From: Cheiracanthium punctorium
Taxonomy: Eukaryota > Arthropoda > Arachnida > Araneae > Cheiracanthiidae
Length of the DNA: 64,000 nucleotides
Direction of reading: 5' to 3'
NCBI GenBank assembly: GCA_038373885.1
Contig: JAWZYV010013018.1
Location: 186,001 to 250,000 of the forward strand
This document shows positions 10,655 through 21,690 of the stretch, piece by piece (position 1 is the stretch's first letter; every line of letters starts with the position of its first letter). The notes beneath the pieces were generated by a model. The model did no database searches. It saw only the letters and a list, made by a program, of their open reading frames with translations, and had not been told where the DNA came from. The position numbers and the translations under genes were made by a program.

Positions 10655-10974
10655 AGGCGTAGCTACAAATTAAAATTCAGAGTTTCTTTCATGACACATA
10701 TGTGTTACTTTTTGTAATTCTGCATTGGTAGTCCTCTGCATTGTCCTCTGCATTGGTAGTTTACTTGTGTTGGAAACCTAAAGCGCGACATTCAGTTTTC
10801 AGAAAAAAGTCCGCTCACGAACATGGCACTAAAACGAAATAAATTTTCCGTACCTTAACTTCTCAAAGTTTAGAGAAAAAAAACAGAAAAAAAAAACTTT
10901 TCAACGATTGAATCGTGTCCGAAGAAGCCTAGTACAACATACGCTGAACAACACACGGATTACACAGCCTCCAA

Positions 10975-11125
10975 GTATCGCGGAAAACAACTAACCACTT
11001 CTTGCATGCGGCTAACTTTTTGAAGTATCTCTCTTCTCACTCTTTGACGAAGAAGTTTCGCTATTTTTTAAAAGAAATTTACCTTTGGCAAAAAGTGGTT
11101 GGTTATATTCCGTAACACCTCCGAG
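10975..11125. repeat. Eroded family B MITE-like structure
   Basis: TAACCACTT near 10990 and AAAAAGTGGTTGGTTATATT near 11090 are inverted relative to each other, as in family B. The termini are mutated and no target duplication is visible. Confidence 0.4.
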
Positions 11126-11389
11126 ATATACTTTTAGCTGTTTCTCGAGGTTTTATCCCCTCCATTATTGATAAAGCTCTTTCTAAATTAAGCATTCGAT
11201 GATTTAGACGAAATTATTTTCCGTCTAAAAAAAAGTTAGTATTTTTTTTTTAGACAATTTCATTTTTACATGGAAGAGCATACCTTGAACTATATTTTTA
11301 CAGAGTTTCCGCCAATGTTCAAACAATAGTCGTAGCAGATTACTTGCTTTTCTATACCATCTTTATAGAACACCATCCCAATCACAATA

Positions 11390-11660
11390 ACTACGACTCT
11401 ACAGAATTTTTTACCTCATCGTCGGATCCAAAGCGCTTGCCGCCTAGCTTGCGCTTCATGTACAGGAACAAGTGGTAGTCGGGCAGTCTGGGCTGTATGG
11501 CGGGCGATCGAACTCCTCACAACGAAACTCTCGAATCATCTTCTGAGAGTTTCCAGCAGTTTAGAGCTGAGCATTATCATGGATCAGCACAATTCCTTTA
11601 TTCAGCAATCCTCCCTGTTCTTTTTGAATTGCACGCTGTAGTTTTTTTTAAGTCGTGGTC
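11390..11660 (-). pseudogene. Mariner transposase C-terminal fragment
   Basis: Mariner transposases are DDD nucleases. Read right to left this fragment gives KEQGGLLNKGIVLIHDNAQL, with the second catalytic aspartate in HDNA. It continues with a segment ending REFRCEEFDRPPYSPDCP, then in a shifted frame DYHLFLYMKRKLGGKRFGSD and a stop after KNSVES. The HDNA...PPYSPD...DYHLF order with LGG(K/Q)RF is diagnostic of mariner C-termini. There is at least one frameshift, and no N-terminal half or inverted repeats are visible. It interrupts the Penelope relic and is presumably inactive. Confidence 0.85.
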
Positions 11661-12032
11661 ATCGTCATTGCCGTTAATCTTCTATGAAGCTAAGGAAAAG
11701 CTGGTAACCCGGCAGGGCAAGTGTTTGAACATTGGCGAAAACTATGCAGAAAAAAATAGCTTAAGGCATGCTCTTTCACGTAAAAATAAAAATTGCTTGT
11801 AAAAAAAAATATATATTAATATTTTTTTCAGCATAGAGCTTACTTTCCGAATACGGCTCGTAAGTCTAATCCCTCCTCTACTTTTCTCAATGGTTTTCAA
11901 CAATCAACTGTATGTTTAGGTTATTCTAATTTGTATTACAAAATTTTTTAACTTTTCAAAAATTCTGGTTTGAGACATCTTTAAACTTTTAATAAAGCGA
12001 AATTATCTTCTCTCAAAGATGCTATTTCTACT

Positions 12033-12332
12033 GAGTACCTTTCGAGTTCTTATTTTATTCCTTGTGGATCTTGTGACTTGATCTATATTACTAAAACTAG
12101 AAGAGCTCTCAAATTTAGGATCAAAGAGCATGAGAGGTATACTTCTGATCATAAGCTTTCCAAATATTATATTGCCTCATATTATTTGAAGTCTAATCAT
12201 CGTTTCAATCAGTTCTTGTGCAACATCCAGCGTTTGTCTCATCTTGATTTTTTGCAAGCTTTTTCAACTACCCAGCACTTGAAGTGTCTTGTGAACAAGG
12301 GCTCTTCCATTCCTTTCATTCATTTTCCTTGA
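12033..12332 (+). pseudogene. GIY-YIG endonuclease domain of a Penelope-like element
   Basis: In Penelope-like elements this C-terminal nuclease nicks the target to prime reverse transcription. The frame reads YFIPCGSCDLIYITKTRRAL, then KFRIKEHERY, a spacer with SNHRFN, then LSHLDFLQAF and finally LVNKGSSIPFI before a stop. The CxxC followed by DLIYI(G/T)KT and a downstream Arg/Glu-His helix match the nuclease core seen in this family. The usual glycine of the YIGxT motif is threonine here, and the residues before the CGSC are out of frame with any upstream partner, so it is a remnant. Bacterial-type UvrC/Slx1 GIY-YIG proteins are unlikely given the flanking Penelope-type text. Confidence 0.75.
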
Positions 12333-12339
12333 AAGCAGT

Positions 12340-12830
12340 TATTGTAAGATGCTTTGTTTATTCCTGCTTTCTTCAATTTTTCGGTCTCTCTTTGTTTTAC
12401 TTATTTATTTATTTTTATCCGATTTTATTTTGTAGTTATTATGTGTATTACTTATTTGCATTATTTGTCATTAGTAAAAAACCGATTGTGTTGTCCCGTT
12501 TATCTAAAAATTCAAGTTTTGTCCTGTTTTTATATATAAAAGTATTTTTATGTATTTTTGCTTTTTTGTTGTTGTTCTTTGGTTTTTCTGTTTATTTACT
12601 CATTTCCATGTTTCTATTTTGTGCGATTTCTTCCTTTTTTATTTGTTTATTTTTCCTATATTATGTTTATTTTTCTATATTTTATTGTTATCTACTTTCT
12701 TTATCCCTTTTTCTCGTCTTCCCTGGTTTCTTGCTTTTTTACTCCCTCCGATTGGCAATTTGTTCTTCGCTTATGTTTTCCGTTTATTTTCTTTCCAGTT
12801 TCCTGTTACAGTCTATGAATGACTTATATC
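12340..12830 (+). other. T-rich 3' region of the Penelope relic
   Basis: Long T and TA-rich runs create apparent hydrophobic open frames (F, L, Y, S, C only) on the plus strand. This is composition, not membrane protein coding: the frames overlap in all three phases. Confidence 0.6.
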
Positions 12831-12954
12831 TTCACTGACGAAGATGAAAATTTTTTTGTTTCAAATAGCTGTACGGCCTTACAAGCAGTTCTTTTGGTGT
12901 AATTTTTCTAATTTTCTAATTATTTTAACTGTTTTTGGATTGTATTTATTTGAA

Positions 12955-13690
12955 CTATAATAGCATTTGCAATTCAAGAAATTATGATGAAAAATTTGGT
13001 AAAATTAACAGAAGCCGCTGTTCTGCTGGGTCTGAGCGTTAGAACGCACTATAGGTTTTAATCCAAATAGATAGGCTGCCAGTCATTACCCCCTATTAAA
13101 GCACGAACAAATCAACAATTAATCCCAAATCGAGTGCTAGCAGAAACCACATACAGGGCTGTGTTCTACCCATTACAAAACCTTGAAAACCTAATTAAAA
13201 CTATACATTAATCTAAATAGATGGGGCATACCTTCAAACTGTAAAATTAGAAAATGATTTGAAAGTATATTCAATGGCTATCTGCAAACACCAGAAAATG
13301 TATAAAGACTGACATATCAAATAATTCCTCAGAGATGTAACAGCGGTTTTATGTATCATATGTCAGGAAGTGTATCAAGATTAACGGCGTTGGGATATTT
13401 CTCCTGATGCCGTTTTTTAGCATGAGGATAGTCAAGCTTTTAGCATTGTAAAATGTTTCAACGGGAGTGGATTATGATCTGGAATGATCGTGAAAAATCA
13501 CAAATGGCTTCACCTCAAAATATTGATGAAAACAAAACAAGAACTCAATTGGAAAACTTTTAGGTATTTCAGCCAAAGTGTACCATTTCTTTTTTTTTTT
13601 TTTCGTAAGCAGAGAGATGCGCTATTTGTTGCTTTATGAGTTGAGCGATTCCTTAAACAACCCTAATAGCACAGATGATCACAAAAGAGT
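12955..13690 (+). repeat. R1 dispersed repeat, copy 1
   Basis: Begins with CAATTCAAGAAATTATGATG, then AGAAGCCGCTGTTCTGCTG, and contains the shared text ACACCAGAAAATGTATAAAG and a segment with GAGTTGAGCGATT near the end. R1 copies also occur at 28250, 29690, 33880, 35280 and 37530, plus pieces at 38936 and 41564. It has no open frame and no obvious termini. Probably a decayed transposon family of about 0.9-1.2 kb. Confidence 0.7.
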
Positions 13691-13778
13691 CGCTGTAGCG
13701 TCACAGAGGGTCACATTTGTATATATCAATATGTTGTATTTAGTCCGCTATAACTGGTGGCATCCTAACCATATATAT

Positions 13779-14422
13779 GTTACCGTTAAAGTATGAAATC
13801 TGTTATTTTACAAAATACCTAGTTATTCCATGAAATAACTGATAGTTTCCGTTAAAGTGTAAAACTCTCTTGTATTTCATGGTTTAACTAGTTATTTCAT
13901 AGAATAAAGATCTGCAGCCCGTTAAAGTGTGAAATAATCTATATCATATATCTCGCTTTTTAGTCTAAGGTACATTTACGTTCCGTTTAACAATATGGAG
14001 AGTAGCGGGAAAAAAACCCGTTAATTTCGAATTAAAAACAATAGATTTTGAAGGACGGCAAAAATACCAAAGCATAAAACAACGAAACACTTTTTCGCCA
14101 TACTCTCAAAAGTCAACGACAAATACATTTACCTTCCACCCTTACTGCATTTATGAACTATTACAGGCCATATGGAGAGAACTTGTTTAGCGTGTTATCT
14201 AAAATGAAAGAATTGCCATTATTTGATTTTAGATAAATTGCTTATTTTACACTTTAACTGTTTCCCATTAGTTAATTTACAGAATACCTAGTTATTTCAT
14301 AGAATAACTTGTTAAAGTGTCAAATTATTAACATATTACACACTTTAACGGACACGATCAGTTATTTCATGGAATAACTAGGTATTCTATGAAATAACTA
14401 CATTATATACTTTAACGGTCAC
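13779..14422. mobile_element. Foldback element with roughly 200-bp inverted ends made of palindromic modules
   Basis: The left end GTTACCGTTAAAGTATGAAA and the right end ATACTTTAACGGTCAC are inverted copies. Each arm repeats a module built from CCGTTAAAGTGT and the near-palindrome GTTATTCCATGAAATAACT two or three times. The centre (about 13950-14220) is unrelated and has no coding sequence. The flanks are (AT)n, so a target duplication cannot be read with certainty. Superfamily unknown. Confidence 0.65.
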
Positions 14423-14660
14423 ATATATACACTGAAAAGATGCCATTATTCATATGCGAATATTTAACATCAATTCTTTCAATCGTACTCAAATTGGGAA
14501 AGCAATTAATTATTTTATTACTTCAAATTTGTCTCTACTAAGCAAAATTAAATAAATAACTAAAACTGAATATAATGAAAACAATTATAAATTTAAAAGT
14601 AAAAATAAAAATAAACTAAATAAATAAATCCATCCTCAAATAATGTATATTCTCTCCACT

Positions 14661-14664
<4 letters not shown>

Positions 14665-14691
<27 letters not shown>
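14665..14691. repeat. Short TA microsatellite
   Basis: About 13 TA units. Confidence 0.95.
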
Positions 14692-14739
14692 AGGATATTT
14701 CTGTGCTTATATTCAAGTCTTTGACAAAATGAAAATTAA

Positions 14740-15035
14740 TTAGGGCAAAATCCATAAAAAATCCATTAATACATTAAACCGAACTTTCGCGTGGCTGGAG
14801 ATTATTATACTATTGCATTGTTGGAATTTGAATATATTAATTTAGAAATCTTATATACAGATATACTGAGTGTTAAAGGGAGAGCCGGCGTCCGTTGATT
14901 AAACATATTTAACACTCCATGTATCTGGATATTATTCAACACTAACTAACATTTACGCCGGTCTCCCTCTGACGAAAGTCCGGTTTAATTTATTAATATA
15001 TATTTTCAGTTCGTTTAATGGATTTTGTCGTACTT
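14740..15035. repeat. Inverted-repeat structure of about 300 bp
   Basis: CAAAATCCATAAAA and CCATTAATAC...TTAAACCGAACTTTCG on the left are mirrored by CGAAAGTCCGGTTTAA...ATTAAT and TTAATGGATTTTG on the right. A second inner pair (GTTAAAGGGAGAGCCGGCGT / ACGCCGGTCTCCCTC) closes the stem further. It is probably a MITE with an imperfect long stem. No clear target duplication was found. Confidence 0.5.
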
Positions 15036-15075
15036 AATTTTAAAAAGATTCGGGGTTATTTTGGGATTTTTATAT

Positions 15076-15208
<133 letters not shown>

Positions 15209-15209
15209 A

Positions 15210-15830
15210 CTGAAGAGTCAGGGGGCTTAAAAATTTAGCATCTTAATTTCTTCTCCAAATTGGTTTTCAATTTGGCTGCAAATCAACGTGAGTTCATAAA
15301 ACGACGGGGACTTTATTTAGTAGATGCTCTTTCTTACAATATTAAATTCATATTTATTTTTAATTAGGTTAGAAAAGGGTTATTATGCTAAACTAAATTC
15401 ACAAGAAAAAAAATTATATAATGAAAAGCAACAAATCTAAAATATTTCAACTACAGACTAAGATTCTGCGCTAGAGTAGAACTGACTTAGCCACTAGCAA
15501 ATATAGAATAATTAATAAAACGAAAAGTCAACTTCCATTTGGGTATTCTAATTGTTTTTAATTGACACTATTGAAATTTTCAAATATTCTTTATATTATG
15601 ATTGCTCTATTACTATTTGAATTTCTTTGTAGAAATTATTCTTCAGCAATTTTCAAAACCCATAGGTACATTGCATTCAAAATACTCTTTCTGCAGTCGA
15701 AAAAAGTTATGTACTTAATTTACTTACGAAAGAGACGAAAGGATTAATCATTTAAAATTTCACATATATGTTTCTTGAATATATGGAATTCTTTACTGTA
15801 GTTTATTCAGCACAAGCATGAGTTGGTACC
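15210..15830. other. AT-rich stretch with nothing recognised
   Basis: No coding, RNA or repeat boundary could be supported. Confidence 0.35.
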
Positions 15831-15834
15831 TTGT

Positions 15835-16805
15835 AAAAAAATTAAATCAGTAAAGACAAATTTACGGGCTTCCCTTTTAATGATTAATAAAATGAATAAA
15901 TCTTTCAGAAAACCATAGTGTCAGAAAATTTACAAAGTGAGTGTTTGATCCATAGAAAAATACAGTGTTTCCTTCTGAAACATTATTTTTCATCATTGAA
16001 ACATAAAAAAATTATTCCACGAAAAATCAATAACAGATTTGTTTGTATTTGCGCCATATTCTTTTAGGAAATGCGAAAGAGAGGCTTACGTTTTATCTAC
16101 TATGAAGATGCACAGTTTTGTGATTTTTGAATATGCTTAGGTACTCAGTTATAATTTATTTTCAAATAACGGACAGGCCAATTGAAAGGGAGAATGAAAT
16201 ACCGTAGTAAAGTTATGCTGTTTCTTTCGAATTATTGCTGCATTAAATAATAATACTATGTGTATCTCCTGAACTTTTGACGGATTCCAAACGGAAGGGC
16301 ATATACAATATTAAAACGAAGAAGGAAGGAACAGTTAAAAATTAAAATTCTGAATTTCTTTCATGCCACATATTTCGTTGTTATATAACTGAAAAGAATC
16401 TTAATATATACTTTTTATAATGAAATAAGCTTTGTCCATTATATTAATTTATTAGATAAAAGTTTACATCATTTTAATGTACATAACACCTAATACAATC
16501 CATTTTAAAGCTTACTATATGCTATGTGATACTTAAGATAGTATAACAAGGAGGAACTAAATCCCTGATATCTCACATGTAGTGATTTTCTCTGAAATGG
16601 CGGTTTACTCTTAGTGTATAAAAGTGATGCAAGAACTATAGTGCAGTATTACGTTTTCAGAAAGAAGCATGCTCGCGAACATGGAAATAAAACGAAATTC
16701 ATTTGCATACCTTTACATCTCCTCTTTAAACACAAAGAAAAAAAAACATTTCAATGTGTGAATCTTGTCCGAAGCAGCCGGGTGCTTCTTACTCTACCCA
16801 ATAAA
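15835..16805 (+). repeat. Long dispersed repeat, copy 2 (uninterrupted)
   Basis: This copy shows the arrangement before insertion of the LTR-like block found in the 9.1-10.9 kb copy. Shared ends are GTAAAGACAAATTTACGGGC-like text on the left and GTGTGAATCTTGTCCGAAG on the right. Confidence 0.7.
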
Positions 16806-17090
16806 TAAATTGTTGATGAATTCTCACAAATCGTGAACGTAAACTTTTATTGCTATCGCAAAATGCTGACAATCTTATTGAAATACTTATGATACCACAA
16901 GTGAAAAACACGCACCTAGTATCATAATAGAAAGCAAAAGTTTCAAAGCTTGATTTCAACGTCTCCACCTTACTTGAGTACCAAAACTTGGCTTCGTGAT
17001 TCGCGGTGGGATATGGGGGTTCGGGAGCAATGCTGCTCATCTGCGAAAAGATTCGATTCTTCAAATTGGGCAGATTTCGTATTTCCTCTA

Positions 17091-18404
17091 TCTATATAAA
17101 TAAAATTAGACTTTCGTCTCTACATTTCTTGGAATTCAAAAATTTTGCGATTTCTATCCGTTTCAAGCACCTGGAAATCCGGTGCGACCCTCAAAAAAAA
17201 AGTTTGTCTGTCGTTCTGTCATTCTGTCGTTCTGTCCGTGACGCTTTATTTGTTCGAGCATCACGTAAAAGCGACTGAAGCGAATAATATGAAATTGGGT
17301 TTCATGATAGGTGGTCACTCAACTTAAAACGTAGGCGTCGAATTTTTAAGAAATCTCCATTGGATTTTGAGATTTTGCGGAAATCCTTTTACACTGCGTA
17401 AATTTGTGTTCAAGCATCACGTTAAAACGACTGAAGCGAGTAAAATGAAATTTGGTGCCATGATAGGTGCTGACTCAACTTAAAATATAGGCGTCAAATT
17501 TAAAAAAAAATCTTGATTAGATTTTGAGATTTTGCGAAAATCATTTCAAATTGTGTAAATTTGTGTTCGCACATCACGTAATAACAGCTAAGGTGAAAAA
17601 ATGATATTTGGTGAAATGATAGGTGGTCACTCACCTTAAACTATAAGCATCTAATTAAAATAAATCGATCAGATATCGAGATTTAGCGAAAATCGTTTAA
17701 AATTGAGTGAATCTTTGTTCCCGCATTACGTAATGACGAATAAAGCGAATGATATGAAATTTGGTCACTAGATGGTTACTAGATAGATGGTTGCTCAACA
17801 TAAACTATTGGTGTACAATTTTTTAAACATTTTTATTAGATTTTGTGAATATTCTCTCAAAATACGTTTATATTTCTTCAAGCATCACGTAATAACGACT
17901 GATACGAATGATACGAAATTTGGTGATGTGATATGTAGTTGCTAATCTTAATTTATAGGCGTTGAATTTTTAAAATATTTTAATTGCATTTTGAGATTTT
18001 GTGAAAATCGTTATAAAAGCTGAAATTTTGTTCCAGCATCACGAAATAAAGACTGCAGGGAATGAAACGAAATTTGGTGACATGATAAGTTGTCACTGAA
18101 CTTAAATTCCATGCTTCCAATTTTTCAAAAATTTTGATTAGATTTTGAGATTTTCGAAAATTATTTCATTATGCGTAAATATTCGTCGCATCACATAATT
18201 ACGACTAAAGCGAATGAAATGATATTACTTAGTTACTCTCTAACCTGTAATATTTTAACAATACATAAAAATTATAACATCGCTTTCTTTAGTTTGACAA
18301 CATACTACATCCATTCCGTGTACTCCTACAATGCTGACGAAAGTTCTTGCTTTTTGTAAATTTGCATTCAGTACTAACCCGTCAAGGACGGGTACTTCAG
18401 CTAG
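17091..18404 (+). mobile_element. Complete non-autonomous Helitron with internal tandem repeats (copy 1)
   Basis: The 5' end is TCTATATAAATAAAATTAGA at 17091, preceded by A. The 3' end is CTAG at 18401-18404, followed by T, so the element lies between A and T as Helitrons do. Just upstream of the end, CCCGTCAAGGACGGG forms the short GC-rich 3' hairpin. The interior is about seven diverged copies of a roughly 155-bp unit (GCATCACGTAATAACGACT, then GATATGAAATTTGGT, then GATTTTGAGATTTTGCG). No Rep/helicase coding remains. Tandem repeats inside a short Helitron resemble HINE/DINE-type elements. Confidence 0.88.
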
Positions 18405-19085
18405 TAAACTATACGTTTAAGGTATCCTTTCAGCCGAAAAATCACAAGGAGTTGAGTTAGTTAAACATGAAAGCCATCGCGCAGGAAATGTACGACGGAT
18501 ATTGATATCCTTTGTAAAAAGGCGATTCCACTCTAGTTTTGCTACAAATTTACAAAATTTTCAGGTTAAAAGTATTTTCGCAATTTTTGTATTTGAATTA
18601 AATGCAGTAGCAGTGCTTTGGAACTGTTAATTTGTTAAACGATGTTTCGAATACATACACAAATACACAAAATATAAAGATAGTACAAACTTTTATCTAG
18701 AGGGTATCCAAGAAGGCTATTAATGCCGTTTAATTCTTTATCTATTACAGGCAACTTGGCAACGTAAATTGAAAAAAAAAAGCTGAAACTAAGGTAGAAA
18801 AGCAAGACAGCGCTAAGAAAAAAATCCTTTCATTAATTTCACAAAGTTACACATTTTAAATTTGCGTATGACACCCATACAAAAATTCACAATTAGTAAA
18901 ACGTGCCCATTGCACTAATGGGGTGAACCATTATATTTGAAAACCATATCCTAAAAAGTTTCAAAGAGATAAATTAGATACGCTGAGAAAGCAATTTGAA
19001 TGGCTCTTGAAACAAAAAAAAACGCGTGTCGAAGATCACGTTTCATTGGTCAAACAGAAATTAGAAAAGAATATATTTTATCGCT
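18405..19085. other. AT-rich stretch with nothing recognised
   Basis: No supported feature. Confidence 0.35.
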
Positions 19086-19089
19086 CTCT

Positions 19090-19980
19090 AGAAACACATG
19101 CTTGTATACAAGTTCATGTATAACCCCTGACCATCTTTGTCCATCGTTGTCCAACGTTTCCTCTATTTCTGTTTTCCACAACCCTTTTCTCTTTACCTCC
19201 TCAAGTTCTCTCTAATCACCCTTAAGAACGAAAAAAAACGACTTTTGGTTTTTTTCGTGCAACCAAAATTCGTTCTGACACTTCAGCTTTTAATAATGAG
19301 ATGCATTACTTGGGTGTTTCTCCCTGTTTTAGCAACGCCTCCTACATATAGAAAGCCTTACAAATCCTACGTCACACGCCTTTGACGTCATCATTTGGCC
19401 TACATTTAAAAGTTTTATTTTCACAAAATAAAACTATTAAAAATTTCTGGTAAATACTACAAATATTAGGAAATATCTTATATTAAACATTAAAATTAAA
19501 ATATCTTTCTCATACAATATTATTCAGTATGATCTATTTCCTTATCACATTATCTAATTAGTTATGGTTAAAAACTGCCATTTGTCATAAAATTATATAT
19601 TTTTATCTCAAATTATTAAAATATTACCAATCATGGGTAAATTCACCAGAAATTTTTAATAACTTTTTTTTCTCACAATCAAACTTTTAAATGTAGGCCA
19701 AATGATGACGTCAAAGCATGGTGACGTAGCAGTTGTAAGACTTTCTATATCTAGGAGGTGTTGGTTTTAGCCCCTTCATTATTGAAAAAGATCTTTCTAA
19801 ATTTAATAAGAATCTAATAATAATTCTTCCTCTACTTTTCAAAAAATTCTAATTCTTTCTCAACTATTGTTCATAATCTTAAATAATCAATTGTACCTAC
19901 TTTCTTTACTAATTTATGCTACAAAATATCTAAACTTTTCAATGTTTCAACAACTTCGAATGTGCATCGTTTTATGCTAT
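19090..19980 (+). mobile_element. Penelope-like relic split by a family C MITE
   Basis: Before the MITE the plus strand reads DTSAFNNEMHYLGVSPCFS. Directly after it reads PFIIEKDLSKFNKN. Joining the two across the 7-bp duplication restores the continuous segment that lies between reverse transcriptase and endonuclease in this family, comparable to the text at 11140-11210. Upstream there is at least one frameshift and the RT core is not recognisable. Downstream (19800-19980) resembles the inter-domain part at 11860-11960. The nuclease domain is missing. Confidence 0.65.
19333..19763. mobile_element. Family C MITE with 7-bp duplication (copy 1)
   Basis: The 431-bp element runs CAACGCCTCCTACATATAGA ... 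TCTAGGAGGTGTTG and is flanked by GTTTTAG at 19326-19332 and 19764-19770. Each arm carries a GACGTCA site (near 19384 and 19709), and the ends share CTACGTCAC and its inverse. It interrupts a Penelope relic. Confidence 0.9.
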
Positions 19981-20039
19981 CTCAAGATAAATGGCTATTG
20001 GTAGATCCAAAACCTTCTAGATGTGTAAGGCCTAAAAAC

Positions 20040-20480
20040 TGAAGCTTTGACAACATCCGTTGGGTTTGAATGGGGGGAATGTCCATAGTGTAGTATTATG
20101 CTTTAACTGTGTTCCGTAACTGATGTTTTCCTCTGTTAGTTGGGTTCGAATGCAGGTAGTGTAATTTTTTTTTGTGTGTTTTCTGTCACAGTATTCTTAA
20201 GCGTTGATTTCGTCTGCTGGTAGGTTTCGAATTATTATTCTGTATCCAAGTTTTTAAACTGCAGGTTCTGTCTATTGTTTCGGATTGATTGCAGCCAGGG
20301 TCCATTTCTTTGTGGTGTTCCATCCCCGTGTTAAACCTTTGCTTGCTCCGTCTTGAGGTTTGGTTAGAATCCACGAAGTGTCCATTTGTTATCAAGACAT
20401 CTTTTATTTTGTTATTAAACCGTTTGCAGCCAGTGTTTGTTTCTTTCTGGTGTTACATACCAGTATTCTTAAACCGTTGT
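20040..20480 (+). repeat. Degenerate minisatellite, about 70-90-bp units
   Basis: Repeated, diverged units contain TTCTTAAAC, a TCTGTTGTT-like link, GGTTCGATTGCAGC-type text and TCCATTTCTTTGTGGTGTTCC. At least five units can be followed. The same unit reappears at 21010-21180 and 21691-21750, showing that the array once extended further and was interrupted. Confidence 0.65.
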
Positions 20481-20560
20481 ATATATATCATTATAAATAT
20501 ATATATCATTACTATATATAAATATATATATCATTACTCTATATATATCATTATAAATAT
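20475..20560. repeat. AT-rich simple repeat
   Basis: Three or four copies of a TATATATCATTATAAATA-like unit. Confidence 0.8.
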
Positions 20561-21009
20561 TGCGTTCACACAAACTGCATTCTACTAACATTTCTTAAAA
20601 TACAGCTTTTCGGCAAAATAATAACAGACATAATATACATATTATTTAGGAGTTTAATGGCCTAACGGCCAGTGTAACTGGCATTTTACAAATAATAATA
20701 TCACTTCGCTTCGAAACTATTGCCTAGAATCATTACGAAATAGTATTCTAAGACAATTATGTAATTAAAACACATCTGAAGCCAGTAATTACTATATATC
20801 ACGTTCTTAAGTTTATGTATTTAATTTTTTGAAGTTCTGCTAATTCAACAATTCCATTTACTTCGCCTCGATGGAAATATAAACAACCTGAGATGCGTAG
20901 AAGCAGAAGATGCACAGTTACCCAGTGTGCGTAGAGCCATCTGTTTGCAACTACGGCGTTATCCAACTTTCTAAGAGAAGTGTCCCCTCCTATATATTTA
21001 CTTTCGTGG

Positions 21010-21182
21010 GATCGAAGTATGATCCTCCAACAGTGTTCTTAAACGAAAATTTCCCTCTGCTGTTTAGGTTCGTTTGCAGCCACTGTCGTTTAATTGTGGA
21101 GTACCATCCTCTTGTTCTTTCTGGAAGTTGGATTAAAATCCAGGAAAAGTGTTCTTAAACTGACGTTTCCATCTACTGTTCC
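21010..21182 (+). repeat. Minisatellite units, continued, cut by a MITE
   Basis: Units with GTGTTCTTAAAC and TTCCATCTACTGTTCC end exactly at the MITE at 21183. The next unit resumes at 21691. Confidence 0.6.
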
Positions 21183-21690
21183 CAGGGACCGATCTACACA
21201 CTTGGGGGCCCAGGGCACAGTTACTTTTGGGGCCCCTGCACAAAAATTTTCCGCAGATTATTACTTAATTAAATTAAGTTAAAACCAATTATCATTCCTT
21301 AGTTAACCATACGTAAACATTTACAATTCAGTAAAATGTCACGACAGATACCACTTACATGAATTTTTCGATTTTGAAATGTTTTTATGGGTATTTACAG
21401 CCGTTACACACCTTTGAAAAGATAAAAGAAGGAGCATGCTGAGGTGACCGAACGATTTTGCGAATATCGAATTTATCGAATGTCGAATCGGATGCATAAT
21501 TTTTAGCGTTTCAAGTTTCATTAAATTAAAAATTTTGAATATTTGTGATGAAATAAAGTAATCAGAAATTTTTCTCTTGAGAGATAATTTTAGTAGCTAT
21601 TATGATTACATAAAAGTACGTTTTGGGGGCCCCTAAAAATCGGGGGCCCAGGGCACGTGCCCCGAATGCCCCGCCGTAAATCAGTCCCTG
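21183..21690. mobile_element. MITE with CAGGGACYGAT termini, 508 bp
   Basis: The left end CAGGGACCGATCTACACAC is inverted at the right as TAAATCAGTCCCTG. TTCC lies on both sides (21179-21182 and 21691-21694). The subterminal sequence on both sides is rich in GGGGGCCCAGGGCAC and its inverse. Similar gggcccagggca text also occurs inside the palindrome arms near 51330 and 54370, so the family may be related. There is no coding sequence. Superfamily is uncertain because only 4 bp of duplication can be read. Confidence 0.7.

Larger units (their letters stand above)
9060..10920 (+). repeat. Long dispersed repeat, copy 1 (interrupted)
   Basis: Two parts, about 9060-9525 and 10565-10920, align in order with 15835-16260 and 16260-16805. 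Shared landmarks include TTATTCCACGAAAAAT, CTTACGTTTTATCTACTATG, a TTTGACGGA segment, AATTTCTTTCATG-like text and a segment ending GTGTCCGAAG. The roughly 1 kb between the two parts is absent from the second copy, so it was inserted. No coding sequence was recognised. It may be an old transposon interior or a segmental duplicate. Confidence 0.7.
11130..12832 (+). mobile_element. Penelope-like retroelement relic, 3' half with GIY-YIG endonuclease
   Basis: Around 11140-11210 the plus strand resembles the RGFxPxIIDKALSKLSI stretch that follows the reverse transcriptase in Penelope-like elements. The GIY-YIG domain follows at 12033-12332. A T-rich 3' region runs to a tail with CTGACGAAGATGAAAA near 12834. 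A mariner fragment in opposite orientation lies in the middle (11390-11660). The reverse transcriptase core is missing, so the copy is 5' truncated and dead. Related relics are at 19090-19980 and 24030-25250. Confidence 0.7.

Noticed and set aside
12284..12838. Apparent membrane protein of about 180 residues (F, L, Y, S, C rich)
   Set aside because: The sequence is a T-rich 3' region; all three plus-strand phases give similar hydrophobic strings, which is a composition effect.
20460..20560. Replication origin-like AT-rich repeat
   Set aside because: Simple TATATATCATTA-type repeat with no other origin evidence.
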